Below, piece after piece: positions 1 through 10,502 of a stretch of 64,000 nucleotides of DNA; the first letter of the stretch is position 1, and every line of letters begins with the position of its first letter. The notes below the pieces were generated by a model. It did not search any database. It saw only the letters and a program-made list of their open reading frames with translations, and was not told where the DNA came from. The DNA comes from Perkinsus olseni (taxonomy: Eukaryota > Perkinsozoa > Perkinsida), in contig JABANN010000058.1 in NCBI GenBank assembly GCA_013115125.1, forward strand, positions 1-64,000, read 5' to 3'. The position numbers and the translations under genes are program-made.

Positions 1-902
1 TGATTGATTGAGATTGGATAATCAATTGAGATTAACCTCTCCTATATCTGGGTATTGTGTTCCCTGGATTACAGATACTTTGTTCCTGTGCTGAGAGTGT
101 CTCTCCCATTGTCGTACTGAGGACACGACGGGGGTTGCTATCTCGTGTTTTCTGATGTTTTACGGAGCCCACACGGCCCAAGCATTGCTCGTGAGACATG
201 CATATCAGACGAACACTAAGACCTTGAACCACGAGATGACAATAAAGCTAACAAAGGTCGATACTCGCAGCTCGTAATGAGAAGTATGCCGGCAGTGTAC
301 CACGCAGGCACTAGACACAACCTGCACGTACGCAAAAAGAGAGACAATCATCTCACAGCTGAGAGATCGAGCAACGATAATTGGTCACAGTTCGGTTACC
401 CGGCTTCAGGTAGCCACATCATGAGCCCGTAGCGAGGCACATTGGCACCAAAAGAGAAAGCAGCGAAGAAAGGATCCTTAAATGGGCCCGTCGCCAAGGA
501 GACACGAGGAAGACAATGTCTACACTAGCTCACCCAATGTCACGCATGATATTGTCCCTAGATGGGGACCAGGGTGACAGGTCACTATCATCTCTACACG
601 TTAGACTTCTCCTGTTCCGCGGCCATGCATACCAATGGACACCTCTAAAGTTAAGAGTCTAAACCGTCTTCGATCGTTCGGGCAGGCTCTTTGCACTGCA
701 AAGTTTGCAGACTTATGAAATTTAGTATCGTGGACCAGGGCCTCGCAAGGGAATGGCGAAGACCATGGGCATGCGTGCAGCACGCTTGCAAAACATCAGT
801 CTATTAGTGGCTCAATTGAGATTCTGCTTTGATGGTTGATAATTTCTAGTTTGCACTTGGGGAACTCACACGCAGTAGACTTCTGAGACTACTCTCCCTC
901 CC
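1..902. other. 5' intergenic stretch, no gene recognised
   Basis: No reading frame here resembles a known family, and the short frames present overlap one another on both strands. The last 60 bases are the leader of the protease gene that begins at 903. I see no repeat, tRNA or convincing promoter motif. Confidence 0.4.
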
Positions 903-2225
903 ATGCGCATCCCGTTCGCCATCCCGTACGCCTCCCTGGTCGTCGGCGCCACCGCTCCTCCGAGCAGCACTATCGTATCCATCAAGTCTGCTACCGGTGA
1001 TGTCAACATTCGTCAGCTGCCTGGAATGCTGGCAAGGGCCGGTCACACTCCCGACCCGGAAGTTGCCTCCTTCTTAGACACCGCTGAGATCACCACTCTT
1101 GAATATGTCCACTCCCAGGTGGTTCAGACTCCACCTCACACCATCGACAGCGAGGCTCTCTGCAGCTTCGTTACATCGGCCAGCAACAAGCTATTATTGC
1201 AGTCTGAATGCGCTGAAGATGGTAGCGGTGTGGTCTTCAAGCTCGATAGCGATCTGCACGTGAACGATCCTGATGCCGGCTATCAGAAGCATCTCAAGTG
1301 GATGGACATGGGGGAGGTTTGGGAAGTCGCTCTTCCTCATGTTTCTCGGCTAGTGAAGGCAGCCGTTCTTGACGCCGGCATCGACTGGACAGACCGCGAT
1401 TTCGCTCCCTTAAGAGGAAGAGTGGCGAAGAGAAGCGGCGGCTACTTGGAAGGAGGGTGGAACTTCTTCAGTAACTCGTCCGACCTGACGACCGGAGAAA
1501 CTCACGGCACCAACGTATGCAAAATCCTCGCCGCCAAGAGCAACAACTCGTTTGGTATAGCTGGGGTTGCTCCCAACGTCACGTTGATCCCCCTACAAAT
1601 GGTAGATGACGACACAAATCTGCCCCTGTCTAAATTCTTGGCAGCTATCGACATGGCCATCGATTTGGAAGTTGACGTCATGTCAGTTTCGCTCGGATAC
1701 TATTTCAGCAGGCTCAACGCCACCAAGCAGCATCTGTTGTGGAACGCTCTCCATTCCGCCCACCAACACGGAATCTTACTCGTATCCGCCGCTGGCAACG
1801 ACGATGACGAGGCCTCTGACATATATCCTTGTTGGTTTGGTGGCCCACTTAGTATTTGCGTCGCTAACCTGGACGACCACAGGCCTCAAAATTTTCTCAA
1901 CGCACACTCGAACTTTGGCGAAAGGGTTGATGTCGCGGCTTACGGTACAAATATCTTCACCGGTCGCGACGAGGACGGTAATTTGAGGTACTTCAGTGGT
2001 ACATCAGCCTCGACGCCGGTTGTCACTGGCCTTGTTGCTATCCTATTATCAATGGGGACTGATCCGATGATGGTGAAGAGGCTATTGTTAGCTAACGTGG
2101 ATCCAATGGCCCCCATTCATCACGGAGCTATACGGGGCGGGGCGATCAATGCGCTGAAGACTGTGGAGGACGCTATCAGGTCACGTAGGCTCCATGGCAG
2201 TGGTGGCTTTGGTCTCGGTAACTAA
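903..2225 (+). CDS. Subtilisin-like serine protease (S8), copy 1, intact
   Basis: A single-exon 440-residue endopeptidase of the subtilisin (S8) family. It starts with a short hydrophobic stretch (MRIPFAIPYASLVVGA) that fits a signal peptide, followed by a prodomain-like region to about residue 140 and then the catalytic domain. The catalytic residues are visible: Asp157 (VLDAGIDWTD), His201 (THGTNVCKI), oxyanion Asn299 (SAAGNDDD) and Ser368 (SGTSASTPVV). It is probably secreted and self-processed. The start is supported because the paralogue at 21155-22495 opens with the same MRIPFA and the catalytic residues then fall at identical numbers. Several NxS/T sites suggest glycosylation. The fragment near 26-27 kb is closer to this copy (almost identical prodomain) than the 21-22 kb copy is. 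Extracellular subtilisins are known in Perkinsus; the substrate cannot be read from sequence. Confidence 0.93.
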   Translation: MRIPFAIPYASLVVGATAPPSSTIVSIKSATGDVNIRQLPGMLARAGHTPDPEVASFLDTAEITTLEYVHSQVVQTPPHTIDSEALCSFVTSASNKLLLQSECAEDGSGVVFKLDSDLHVNDPDAGYQKHLKWMDMGEVWEVALPHVSRLVKAAVLDAGIDWTDRDFAPLRGRVAKRSGGYLEGGWNFFSNSSDLTTGETHGTNVCKILAAKSNNSFGIAGVAPNVTLIPLQMVDDDTNLPLSKFLAAIDMAIDLEVDVMSVSLGYYFSRLNATKQHLLWNALHSAHQHGILLVSAAGNDDDEASDIYPCWFGGPLSICVANLDDHRPQNFLNAHSNFGERVDVAAYGTNIFTGRDEDGNLRYFSGTSASTPVVTGLVAILLSMGTDPMMVKRLLLANVDPMAPIHHGAIRGGAINALKTVEDAIRSRRLHGSGGFGLGN

Positions 2226-3708
2226 CTTACGCTCGAGGCTTGACTATTTTCTTACTCCGTTGCTGACGTAGAGCCGGAAGCGCCGGCCCATCAAATTGCA
2301 ACCTGGACGAAGTTCTTTATTTTGCCTCGCTGAGAGACGTTTTCTTGCTCTTATGCCCATCTCCATCGCTACTTCGTTTCTCCTTTTAGCTCTTCCGTCT
2401 ATTTCCCCTAGCCTAATTCCAGTGAGCCAACGATGGTGATGCGGGGGATGCCTGCCAACATAACTTATATCCTTTTCAGTGAGAGGTTCCCGATTAGCTC
2501 ATTATAAGTATGCGGTCGTGTAGGGCCCGTGAACTTGACAGCTGGCGAGGGAGGAGGGGGCTGTCGCAGTGACTTCGACCCCGGTAACGGGTTTCCTACT
2601 GAGTTCAGGCTGTCTCTGCTTTTCGTCTTTTTCCGTTGCTCAGGCTGAGCCGACGTGCTAGCCTAAAAGTTTGCAACCGAGACGAGGTGTTTGAATCCTC
2701 TCTCGTGTTGCTTCGCTAGGTCCCATAACAACGGGTTCTTGTCGTTTTTGTCGAATCTTTCGTTTGCTTGCGACTCGCAAGTTGCGATAGCCTTGGGTGA
2801 ACCACCGTCATTTTGTCACCCACGCGTATCGAGTTGAGCGTCAATATTCTGGGATCGACAGAACGTCAATCCTTGAAGGACTTCAATAACGCCTCCAGCG
2901 AACGCGACCGGGATGTTCGAATGATGCGTCGCTTGCGTTCTTACAACTCCCGCCAAAGAATTGAATCAAAACCAATCATTCACATCATTCGAATTAATCG
3001 ATAACACGACCTCACGCAGGTGAACATTTTCGTGTACGATGGGTGGATCTTAACAGAGTATGCGAGGCGTTGCGGTGATTCCTGCCAGAGCAAAGCAGCT
3101 CGCGTATGATTGTCTTTGGTGCACCCCGGTGGGGCTCTGCTCAATCTGCTGCAGATCATCTGCAGCCTGTTCCATGGTCCCGCCTCTTTCTTGAATGAGG
3201 GCCCGATTAAATATTTGCAAAAAAAAATCAGCAGCTGGAGCAAGCGTCCGAGAACTGGCGACTGGGACGTTGACCGCGAGGATGGAGGAAGACGCGGAAG
3301 AAGTCAGTCGAAGCCTTAGAGCAGGAAGACGTGATAATTAAGTCATGTATTGCTCGTTATTAAGGACAGTTTCAATCTGAATCCATGGTCGAGTGGCGAA
3401 GCGTTATACCAACGCGTTTAGTTTGTTGCGCGGAAGACGTGATGTGATTGAGTAAACTTTTGTCATGTCATAATGTGTTAAAATTCAAAACTTTTTAGCT
3501 TTCTGAGAAAGCTTCACTCCCACCCTCATGACATTCTCGCATTTCTCAGAAAAGATGTGGGTGAAAATTGCCTACTACTGATACTCCTTTGCTCGGCTGT
3601 TCGGCCCTGAGTACGTCCCGAGTATCCCTGAAGAGTTTCGTCGAGCCCCGAGAACAGGTCGAACCTTCGCAATCCTTATAGAGCTTATGAGCCCAGTAAC
3701 GATCTTCA
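2226..3708. other. Intergenic, no gene recognised
   Basis: This contains only short overlapping frames without family resemblance. The first ~120 bases are probably the 3' untranslated region of the protease. Around 3480-3560 it is T-rich with a repeated 'tttctcagaaa' motif. From about 3580 it becomes rich in 'ccgag' words shared with the transposon-like unit that follows. Confidence 0.4.
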
Positions 3709-3811
3709 GGGGCTCATTCAAGTGCTTTTCGTTCCCGGGTTCCGAGTCCGGGGGAAATTTACCAGGCCCCGAGTCAGAGGAGTAATTTTCCGATAAATCA
3801 CCCATTCAAGT

Positions 3812-3819
3812 GCTTGAGC
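3812..3819. repeat. Left target-site duplication of the hAT-like MITE
   Basis: The sequence GCTTGAGC is repeated exactly at 4083-4090 on the other side of the element. Removing the element and one copy restores an uninterrupted flank. Confidence 0.85.
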
Positions 3820-4082
3820 TAGAGCTGGGCAACCGTACTGGGTTTGAGGAAAGTACGGTACTGAGTACGTTTCAAACTGCCAACCTAGTACGGGAACGAA
3901 GAACTAGTAAGTATTAAATATATTAAACAACGCATACGTGTATTGAATTACGCCGTACTTTAAGTACGGCGTACTAGTACGGTACTCGGGAACCGCTGCG
4001 ACGGGTAGTACGGGTACGAAGCCGTACTCGTACCCGTACCGTACTCCATACTAGACCGTACCCGTACTGTCGCCCACCTCTA
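3820..4082. mobile_element. hAT-like MITE, 263 bp, with 8-bp target-site duplication
   Basis: The left terminus is TAGAGCTGGGCAAC. The reverse complement of the right terminus is TAGAGGTGGGCGAC, 12 of 14 matching. The perfect 8-bp direct repeat GCTTGAGC flanks it at 3812-3819 and 4083-4090. An 8-bp duplication with TAGAG-TGGGC termini is the signature of hAT-superfamily transposons. The interior has no reading frame and is built from repeats of 'gtacgggtac/agtacggtact', including an inverted repeat around 3951-3972 (cgccgtact/agtacggcg). This is a non-autonomous element needing a transposase in trans. Confidence 0.85.
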
Positions 4083-4090
4083 GCTTGAGC
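4083..4090. repeat. Right target-site duplication of the hAT-like MITE
   Basis: GCTTGAGC, identical to 3812-3819. Confidence 0.85.
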
Positions 4091-4674
4091 TAATTTTACG
4101 GGTATTACCTCCGACTTCCGAGTACGGGTCACAATTCCAACTGTTCAAGTGCACCTCCACATAAATTTCCCGAGCTCGGGAAAAACCTCTCACTCGGGAT
4201 ATTGACAATTGCGTGTTTCGTGGATACGCGCAGCACAACTTTCAAGATGCGCTGTGAGATGCGCATCTTGAAGATGCGATAGTCAACTTGATCTTCAAGA
4301 TGTGCTAAATGGGTCTATTAGTGGACGGCAGACTGTCAGCATGTTTGAGTGTTGGCTGCTGTAGTGTGATATGTGTGGCATGGTACTTTCGTAAGCGGTG
4401 TAGTGTTCACTCGGAATTGCAGGGGCTCGGAATCAGTAACCGTTTCTTGTCGGAAAATTTTTCCTCGGAATCTGATCCCATGAGCCGCACTTGAGTGTAG
4501 ACCTCGGATTTCCAGCTCGTGAAAGCGCGACTCGGCTTCTCACGAGTTCCGCCGAGCGCTCGGACCGAGCACTCAACTCGAAAATGCACTTGAATGCATT
4601 ATTCTATCCCGAGTTCGGAAGGGACGCCCTTCCGACTACTCGGACTCGGAAAAAGGGGCACTTGAATAGGCCCC

Positions 4675-5284
4675 AGGATTGGCGAGATGCTCAGGCCATG
4701 CCGAGAAGCGGAGAGTAAAGGCTACGCTGCACTTCACTTTTACAATGCGATTCAAGTGCATTGTAGCACTACGGGGTAGTTGTATTGGCTCTTTCAGGCT
4801 TTCCGGCAGAATATGACTTTAATATGTACACTGCTCTCCAGCATCTCTAAGAGGAGACAGCACAATCAGTGGTCGCTGCGATCAGGTCGCACAATACTGT
4901 CCCGGCAGTGATCACCATTGATCATATGCTCCGGTTTTCCCTTTCACTAAGCCCCGTCTCTAGCTGTACTGAGTAATAGTGCATGTGAATTGCGAGGCCA
5001 TGTGAAAGCGTCATAGTCATTTGCACTACTTTGACGACCGCCTCCATCGCCTTTACGTTCCCACCTTGCTATTTGTGCAGCTTTGCTCGTTATACGTACA
5101 TTTGTCCCACCCAACATCTGCGTTCTTCGTCACACTGTTGAACATATGTTCACCCGTAATTCACAACAAAAGCAGTTTTCGCCGAACTCCTCTCGAATTC
5201 GGTTTACCTTTGTTCGAGCCCCGTCTCGAATAGCCACACTGTGCTGTCTTGTAGGGCATATTTGCTGTTAAACTCCCTAGGTCA
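4675..5284. other. Intergenic, no gene recognised
   Basis: Short overlapping frames only. One further copy of the ATTCAAGTGC word lies near 4745. The 3' part is presumably promoter and leader of the gene at 5285. Confidence 0.35.
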
Positions 5285-6103
5285 ATGTCTGCTCCTGATG
5301 CGACCAGGTTTGATTGCAAGGGCGCTCCGGAAGCAAGGGCCTGGAAAGGCAGAATCGCCTTCTACATCTTCTTGATCCAAATGGCCATGCCGGTCTGCGT
5401 TGATGCCTTCGTGGTAGACGGTACCGTTGACAACTCTATCCTGGACCCTAAGCTACGTTCCTTGCGCCTGCCAGTTGTAAGGGAAAGCCCCGCAGGCTGT
5501 TTGCCTCCGGGTAAGGGTTTCCAAGGAGAGAATCACTGCTGGTACCTTCTGAAGGGCCCTCACCAGTATAACGTCGGTGCACTTCTCGCCTCGAATAATT
5601 CTGGGTATACTGGGTACGCCACTCTGGAAATGGCGGTTATCCTGGCGTCTAACTCAAGTCCAGTTGATGTTGGTATTCGGGCGGGTGGTAGAACTATCTT
5701 GCTCTTCAATCTACCGGATGGGATCTCGGTCGGCGTAGACTTCTTTGTCCCTACTTTCTCGAAGACCGGTGGCTACAATTTTTTCACTGGGAAGCTACTT
5801 AGGTTCCCTATACGGCTGCGAACCAGAGTCACCGTTCCCGGTGTCGGTACGGTGCGAGCGGAAGGCTGGGATTTAGCCGATGGTTTCGTCAATATGGGTG
5901 ATGCAGTGACTAAGCTCGATACACAAGTCAGGGCGACAAACGGAACTGACCGTCTGAACTCCACCGTTGCTTTTTATCATGTTATCAGACAAGCAGGTGT
6001 CGACAGCCTCGAGCATTGGTCGTTCGACGCCTTCGTTGCTATCGGACTATATGTTGGCGCTAAACATATTTTCTTCCGCTTTCCCTACGGAGGCTATTTT
6101 TGA
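5285..6103 (+). CDS. Unknown secreted or membrane-anchored protein, 272 aa
   Basis: An uninterrupted 272-residue frame that I do not recognise. Residues about 24-42 (IAFYIFLIQMAMPVCVDA) are hydrophobic and end in a plausible signal-peptidase site. A second methionine just inside this stretch is less likely as the start. The mature part has few cysteines, a CLPPG...NHCWY pair, NxS/T sites (NNSG, NSS, NGT, NST), many glycines and valines, and a mostly beta-like pattern. This suggests a secreted or surface-exposed globular protein. The downstream stretch 6193-6477 is not clearly part of it. It stands alone between a transposon-rich stretch and the carrier gene. Confident as a gene; function unknown. 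Confidence 0.75.
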   Translation: MSAPDATRFDCKGAPEARAWKGRIAFYIFLIQMAMPVCVDAFVVDGTVDNSILDPKLRSLRLPVVRESPAGCLPPGKGFQGENHCWYLLKGPHQYNVGALLASNNSGYTGYATLEMAVILASNSSPVDVGIRAGGRTILLFNLPDGISVGVDFFVPTFSKTGGYNFFTGKLLRFPIRLRTRVTVPGVGTVRAEGWDLADGFVNMGDAVTKLDTQVRATNGTDRLNSTVAFYHVIRQAGVDSLEHWSFDAFVAIGLYVGAKHIFFRFPYGGYF

Positions 6104-7746
6104 TGTCTATCCGCGCTCGCTATAGATATGTGGTGTATGCGAGCCTCTCCCGCTCGAAGTAACCATATGAACTTCATTGTAGAAGAATTTTTTTGGTAGC
6201 CCTCTCGGGCCTTGTCGAGGAAGTAGGACTAAGATCGAAGAACAATGTGATCATCGGCAGTGTCGCTGGGAAGTTCGGAACGTCAAGTTCCGGTGAGGGT
6301 AACTTTGTTTTACCTCGTAGTCCGATTAAGAGACTTTATACTGCTTTACTACGACGAGGACGCGTTTGGTTATCAGTTGGCGCATCAGCAGTAGCTGACT
6401 CTGTCAGTATCAAGAGCCCGCGTGCCGTAGCGAGCTTTCCTCGGCTCTCAGTGCAGAAACCCCGAGAAACAGGCTGAACTTCCTCCGGGGAGGCTGAGTC
6501 AGACCACTATAGATTTGAGCTTCGAGCTCATCGATAGAGCTCATCCTTCCAGTGTTACTAGGCCGAGGGTTACGCCGTAGCGAGAGGGTAGTCAATCAGC
6601 TGACCTGAACCGGGGTATCGCAGACTGCAGCAGCTCACATCCCGCCACATCCCCGCGGCCACCAGTAGAAATACCCTCACCGACTTCCGGCATACAACAG
6701 TCACTCGCGGAGGTTTGCGCGATTTCAGAGACCTTCGTTTGTACGCCCGCACCAATATCGGCGGTAGCTGCCTCATAGGTATCTCAGAGAAGATGCAGAC
6801 TCATGCTCGAAAACCATTGCGGATCTTGTTTGTTCGAAGAGGGCTAAAGTGTTTATCAGAAATCGACGGCATCTCCGAGAGCTGACAGAAAGGTAGACCA
6901 ATAAGCGGCGAGTGACCTGGTTTGCCAAGCGGGGAGACAGCGGGCCTTCCCGGGATTGACCCCACTCAGGGTTCAACGGAAGTAGATATGGCAGAAAACG
7001 ATTTTTTGGTCCCCTTCGCCTTCCCGCTCGTATTTGCGGAGATCCTTCGCTAGTGATACGCCAATGACTGGGAGCCGCTAATTGCAACACTCAACAAGTC
7101 CGCTTTGGATCGCTTTCTGTCGGCAATCAACAGATCGCTGCCGCTCGGACACGGGTGCAAGCCACTCAGCAAGACAAAAAACAACTACCCACTCATCATT
7201 GAGATAACGCACAAAATGCCCCACGAACACCAGGCGGTCTAACTCATTTTTTGGGGCCATCGACAGTCCAGACGCGACGTCGCTGACCAATGATGCTCTC
7301 TCTGCTCCGGCGTTGGGGGTAGGTGAAGTAACTGGTGCCCAGACGCAGGCACGAGTTCTATATCAGTTCTCTACCATCTTGGATATTAAGAAAGCGTATT
7401 CATCTTGAGATTAGGAGGATCATTAATGTGGTATCAGTGGTTCCGAGTCCCTACTGAATGCATTAATGATCCTGCCGTTCCCTCTGATTCTGGCTCCGTT
7501 TATTTGCGATTATGTCCCTGCAGCTTAGGGCAATTGAGTTCTCCTCGACTACCGAAGGCTCGTGATGAACTATTCTGGCGCCGCCGAGTTGACATCACTG
7601 AGTTTTTGGTGTTTGGTGATTGTTTTTGTTTTGATGAGGCCGTGACTTACCAAGATTGTAGCTACTTTTTGGATGAGCAGTTGACGGGGGGACCGTCCCG
7701 CGTAGCGTCAACAAAAGAGCTTGAGGCTAAGACGAAACCTGGTTGA
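6104..7746. other. Intergenic, several unconvincing frames
   Basis: Frames occur on both strands (6193-6477 plus, 6773-7290 minus, 7405-7746 plus) but none shows a family signature, a clean start or plausible splice signals. A perfect 13-bp inverted repeat (AGGATCATTAATG) lies at 7416-7428 and 7461-7473. Confidence 0.35.
7416..7473. repeat. Perfect inverted repeat, 13-bp arms, 32-nt spacer
   Basis: AGGATCATTAATG at 7416-7428 and its exact reverse complement at 7461-7473. It sits about 280 bases from the 3' end of the carrier gene. Role unknown. Confidence 0.7.
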
Positions 7747-7755
7747 TATTGTACG

Positions 7756-9327
7756 CTAGCAATCAGAACCTTGCAGAGACAGTTTGACAGTATCGTACAC
7801 AGTGATATTAATTGCCATGAACGTTCCATACCAGAGAGACTTAGCCCATACTCCTCTGAAGAAACCACCGACGCCTTCACTCCGTAGTAATGCTAAGGCA
7901 ATCATGGGAACGCTCGAGGCCCCAATCGCCGCGGAAGAGGATGACGCAATCCCTCGGCCGGCCACTTGGTACTGAGTCTTAACGACATCGATCGGGGAAG
8001 TAGCGATGCCTGCGAGAAGACCTTCGTCGGAACCCCGGAAGAGTCGGAAGGACGGTTACTTACACGCGATAACTCCTGCAATGAAGCCGGAAGCGGCCAA
8101 CCGTCCTGCCGAACAGCTTCCCTCCTTCGCCAGCTCTTCACGGCAACAGCTGAGCAGCCTGAGTCTTTCATAGGACATAAACCAAATAGCGGACAACGGT
8201 GTCCAAGTCAGGCTACCGATGACGGCTCTGAAAACTGAGCGGTTCCCTGGCCATCTCGAACACGAGCCCGAAGGGAAGTAACTCACCCGCGGTAGAAGCC
8301 TCGAATGCCATTCTCGCGGTAAATGTCGCGTATAACAGCACGAGGACTCATCGATGCACCAATTTGAACTTGCCTGAGACATGCGATGATCACGCGAGAC
8401 TCAATGGCTGCCATGGGGTTACGTCTGTGATTTTATCACTTCTTGCGGAGTCCATATGACCATACCGAAAACGTTCGCGACGGCTCCCGATAACAGATGA
8501 ATAGCATCCGGAGACCAACCCTATATCGGGAAGCAGGTCGATCGCCATACTCAGTGGACGGCGGTGAGCTTACGGTAGTCGATCCCAGCTTGGACTTGGA
8601 AGCTTCGTAAGTGAGGTAGTAGACTCCGAAAGCGGGGCAGCTTGTCAGCATGACGACAGACAAGCCCTTGTAGTAGCCGCGAATTCCCTGAGATTTCAGG
8701 TTGAGATAAAGTTGAAGGAGCACAGTCGCTCCACATAGATCATCTCGCGATTGCACCCTTGAGCCATCGAAGCTGTAGAGCTGAGAGCCATTGCCATCCG
8801 GCATTTAAGCTAGCGAGGACCGCTCTGAAGTCCCCAGAGGCTTCCGAAACCAACGTTCTCCCGCTGGGCTCCAGTCGTGAACGCCCCTTGGCTCATCTTC
8901 AACGCTTCCGCCAAGCAAAGAGTCTCACCTCCTTCTTCAAGATCGACGAGGCTTCTTTCCAGACCGAGTAGCGCTGCATCCGTGACACTGCAGACCAGAA
9001 TCTACCCGGTCGAGTGAGACTCTCTGTCGCGGCAACGGAAGAAGGAGCTCGATATCTTGCCTGAAAGGCTCCAACTGGCGTGGCGGCTCGTTCCAGACAA
9101 GCAGCGCCTCCAAAAAGGAAACCGTAGAGTCCTGCCCTCACCTGTTGGCGAACCCGAATGGTATCCATTGGAAAGACGGTAGCGTCGCATACAAGACCGG
9201 CAGTAGCGCCCGCTATGAATGGGGCTGCGGCAACCGCCCCTGTTGATAGAGCTCCCTCATCGCTGAGCTGAACCCCCATTGGGTGACCGGATGGAGGGGA
9301 ACTAAAGTTTGTAATAAAGCGCTCCAC
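7756..9327 (-). CDS. Mitochondrial carrier (SLC25) protein, SAM-carrier-like, multi-exon
   Basis: A three-repeat solute carrier of the mitochondrial inner membrane, read on the minus strand over several exons. Each repeat carries the family PX[DE]XX[KR] signature: FPMDTIRVRQQ near 9180-9150, TPQEVIKSQTQV near 8450, and SPIDVVKTQYQ near 8000-7975. Each is followed by a G-x-x-G-[YF]-[YF]-[RK]-G segment (GIRGYYKG, GIRGFYRG, GVGGFFRG). Clear introns include 8063-8010 (54 nt, gtaagt...cag), restoring GVIACIATSPIDVVK, and one joining YRG to AVIGSLTW. The second-repeat P-x-E-V-[IV]-K-x-Q resembles the S-adenosylmethionine carrier SLC25A26, but the substrate is not certain. The start at 9327 is the best methionine before the first repeat. 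Exon limits between 8800 and 8950 are not fully resolved. The protein ends at the tag at 7756-7758. Confidence 0.85.
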
Positions 9328-9879
9328 TTGGACAGAACGCGCAAGTGTGGAGACAGATGAGGGAGGTAATGATAGAGATTCAATCTGAACGGCTTCACGC
9401 GGATTCTACTCTGCATATCACGGGGCGCTACGTTCGAAGTCACTTAAATTCTCGGTGAACTCGAAAACTGCTGCTGTTCACTCCCGTTGACGCGCTCATT
9501 TGCGCTGTTTGCTTTTCCGCGAATATATTCAGATGGCCGTACAGCAAGACTTCTGTACTCAGCCCTGCTACCCCTCGGGGTGGCATGTAGTGTACGCGAT
9601 TGTATTATCATTAAATTGTTACGAGACGCGAGGGCCCAGCAAGTGAGGCCGTCTTCCCCGACTTTACAACGCGGAGGCCGCGAGCACCAATTAGAGACTC
9701 TGCGTACGCTTTCTGGACCGCATGGTGAGAACAGAGCGGGAGAATACAAAGTCGTTGACGAATGCAGAGGATGGTGAAGGCGATAGAGCACTTCCCGGAA
9801 GCAATGGTATAATGATAGACAACCCTTTCGTCACCGAGCCGATGACCACCTTGTAGGTCTGCACCACCAGACTAATGCC
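9328..9879. other. Intergenic upstream of the carrier gene
   Basis: This is the probable promoter and leader of the minus-strand carrier. Frames at 9444-9791 on both strands look non-coding. No repeat noted. Confidence 0.35.
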
Positions 9880-10110
9880 TCAAACGTGTATCACATACTC
9901 ACGAATGCCTCTGGTCTCGTGCTCGCGGATCTCTACTAACTTTGGCAGCGTCAGTTGCTTATCGCTCTCGAACCAGAGGTCCCACTCCTTCACCGACGCT
10001 GGGATGATGGGGACAGCTTGTGCAACAGCCTCGATGTCCGCGACACGTCCCCTCCTGGAAGGCTTCTTGGGCCTCACATTATCAGGTCGCCCTCCATGGC
10101 GTTGACACAA
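9880..10110 (-). CDS. Possible exon of an unknown protein
   Basis: A 76-residue minus-strand frame with a protein-like composition in its second half (KEWDLWFESDKQL, then LPKLVEIREHETRGI). A good donor (gtgagtatg) lies near its end, so it may be one exon of a longer gene. I do not recognise the family and could not place neighbouring exons. Confidence 0.3.
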   Translation of the reverse strand: MCQRHGGRPDNVRPKKPSRRGRVADIEAVAQAVPIIPASVKEWDLWFESDKQLTLPKLVEIREHETRGIREYVIHV

Positions 10111-10439
10111 TCCCTGTCTCCTTGCCGTCTTATCGCAACCTTCTACCTGAGGATAGGACCTATGCTCTACTATTATCGAGCACTATACCGTCTCTCACCG
10201 AACACCTTCGGCCGCCACCGTGGCTGATGCACAGGCCACCCGAGCGAGCGTGCCGGGTGCAGCTAGCAACGCTGCAGTAGACGATCGGCATGCACAACCG
10301 CCTTGCAAGCCCAAGATTAACGTCAGACTAACACAACTGGCCTGTTCATGCAGAGACTCTCAACGTATTAGTCGCGAACTGATACCTGGATCCCCCTAGT
10401 GGGGTAGTTGAGCAGTCGTTGAAGGGGTCCTGGCAGCAA

Positions 10440-10502
10440 TGACCGGCAGTAGTAGTAGCGGTAGTCGTGGATGTAGTAGTCGTGGATGATGTAGTAGTAG
10501 TT
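10440..10502. repeat. Imperfect GTA/GTAGTCGTGGAT microsatellite
   Basis: Runs of 'gtagtagtag' alternate with two copies of 'gtagtcgtggatg'. This is a simple triplet-based repeat in otherwise non-coding sequence; it makes spurious Tyr-rich frames on the minus strand. Confidence 0.7.

Larger units (their letters stand above)
3709..4674. mobile_element. Candidate non-autonomous DNA transposon with terminal inverted repeats
   Basis: The left end reads GGGGCTCATTCAAGTGC (3709-3725). The reverse complement of the right end (4658-4674) reads GGGGCCTATTCAAGTGC, giving imperfect terminal inverted repeats. The ATTCAAGTGC word recurs inside on both strands (near 3804, 4139, 4580) and just outside near 4745, like subterminal repeats. 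'ccgag/ctcgg' words are dense throughout. There is no coding capacity. I could not find a target-site duplication at these ends, so the exact limits are uncertain. A second element (3820-4082) is inserted inside it. Confidence 0.5.

Noticed and set aside
6193-6477. 94-codon frame downstream of the unknown secreted protein
   Set aside because: Its start is not ATG, and there is no link in frame or by splice signals to the upstream gene and no family pattern.
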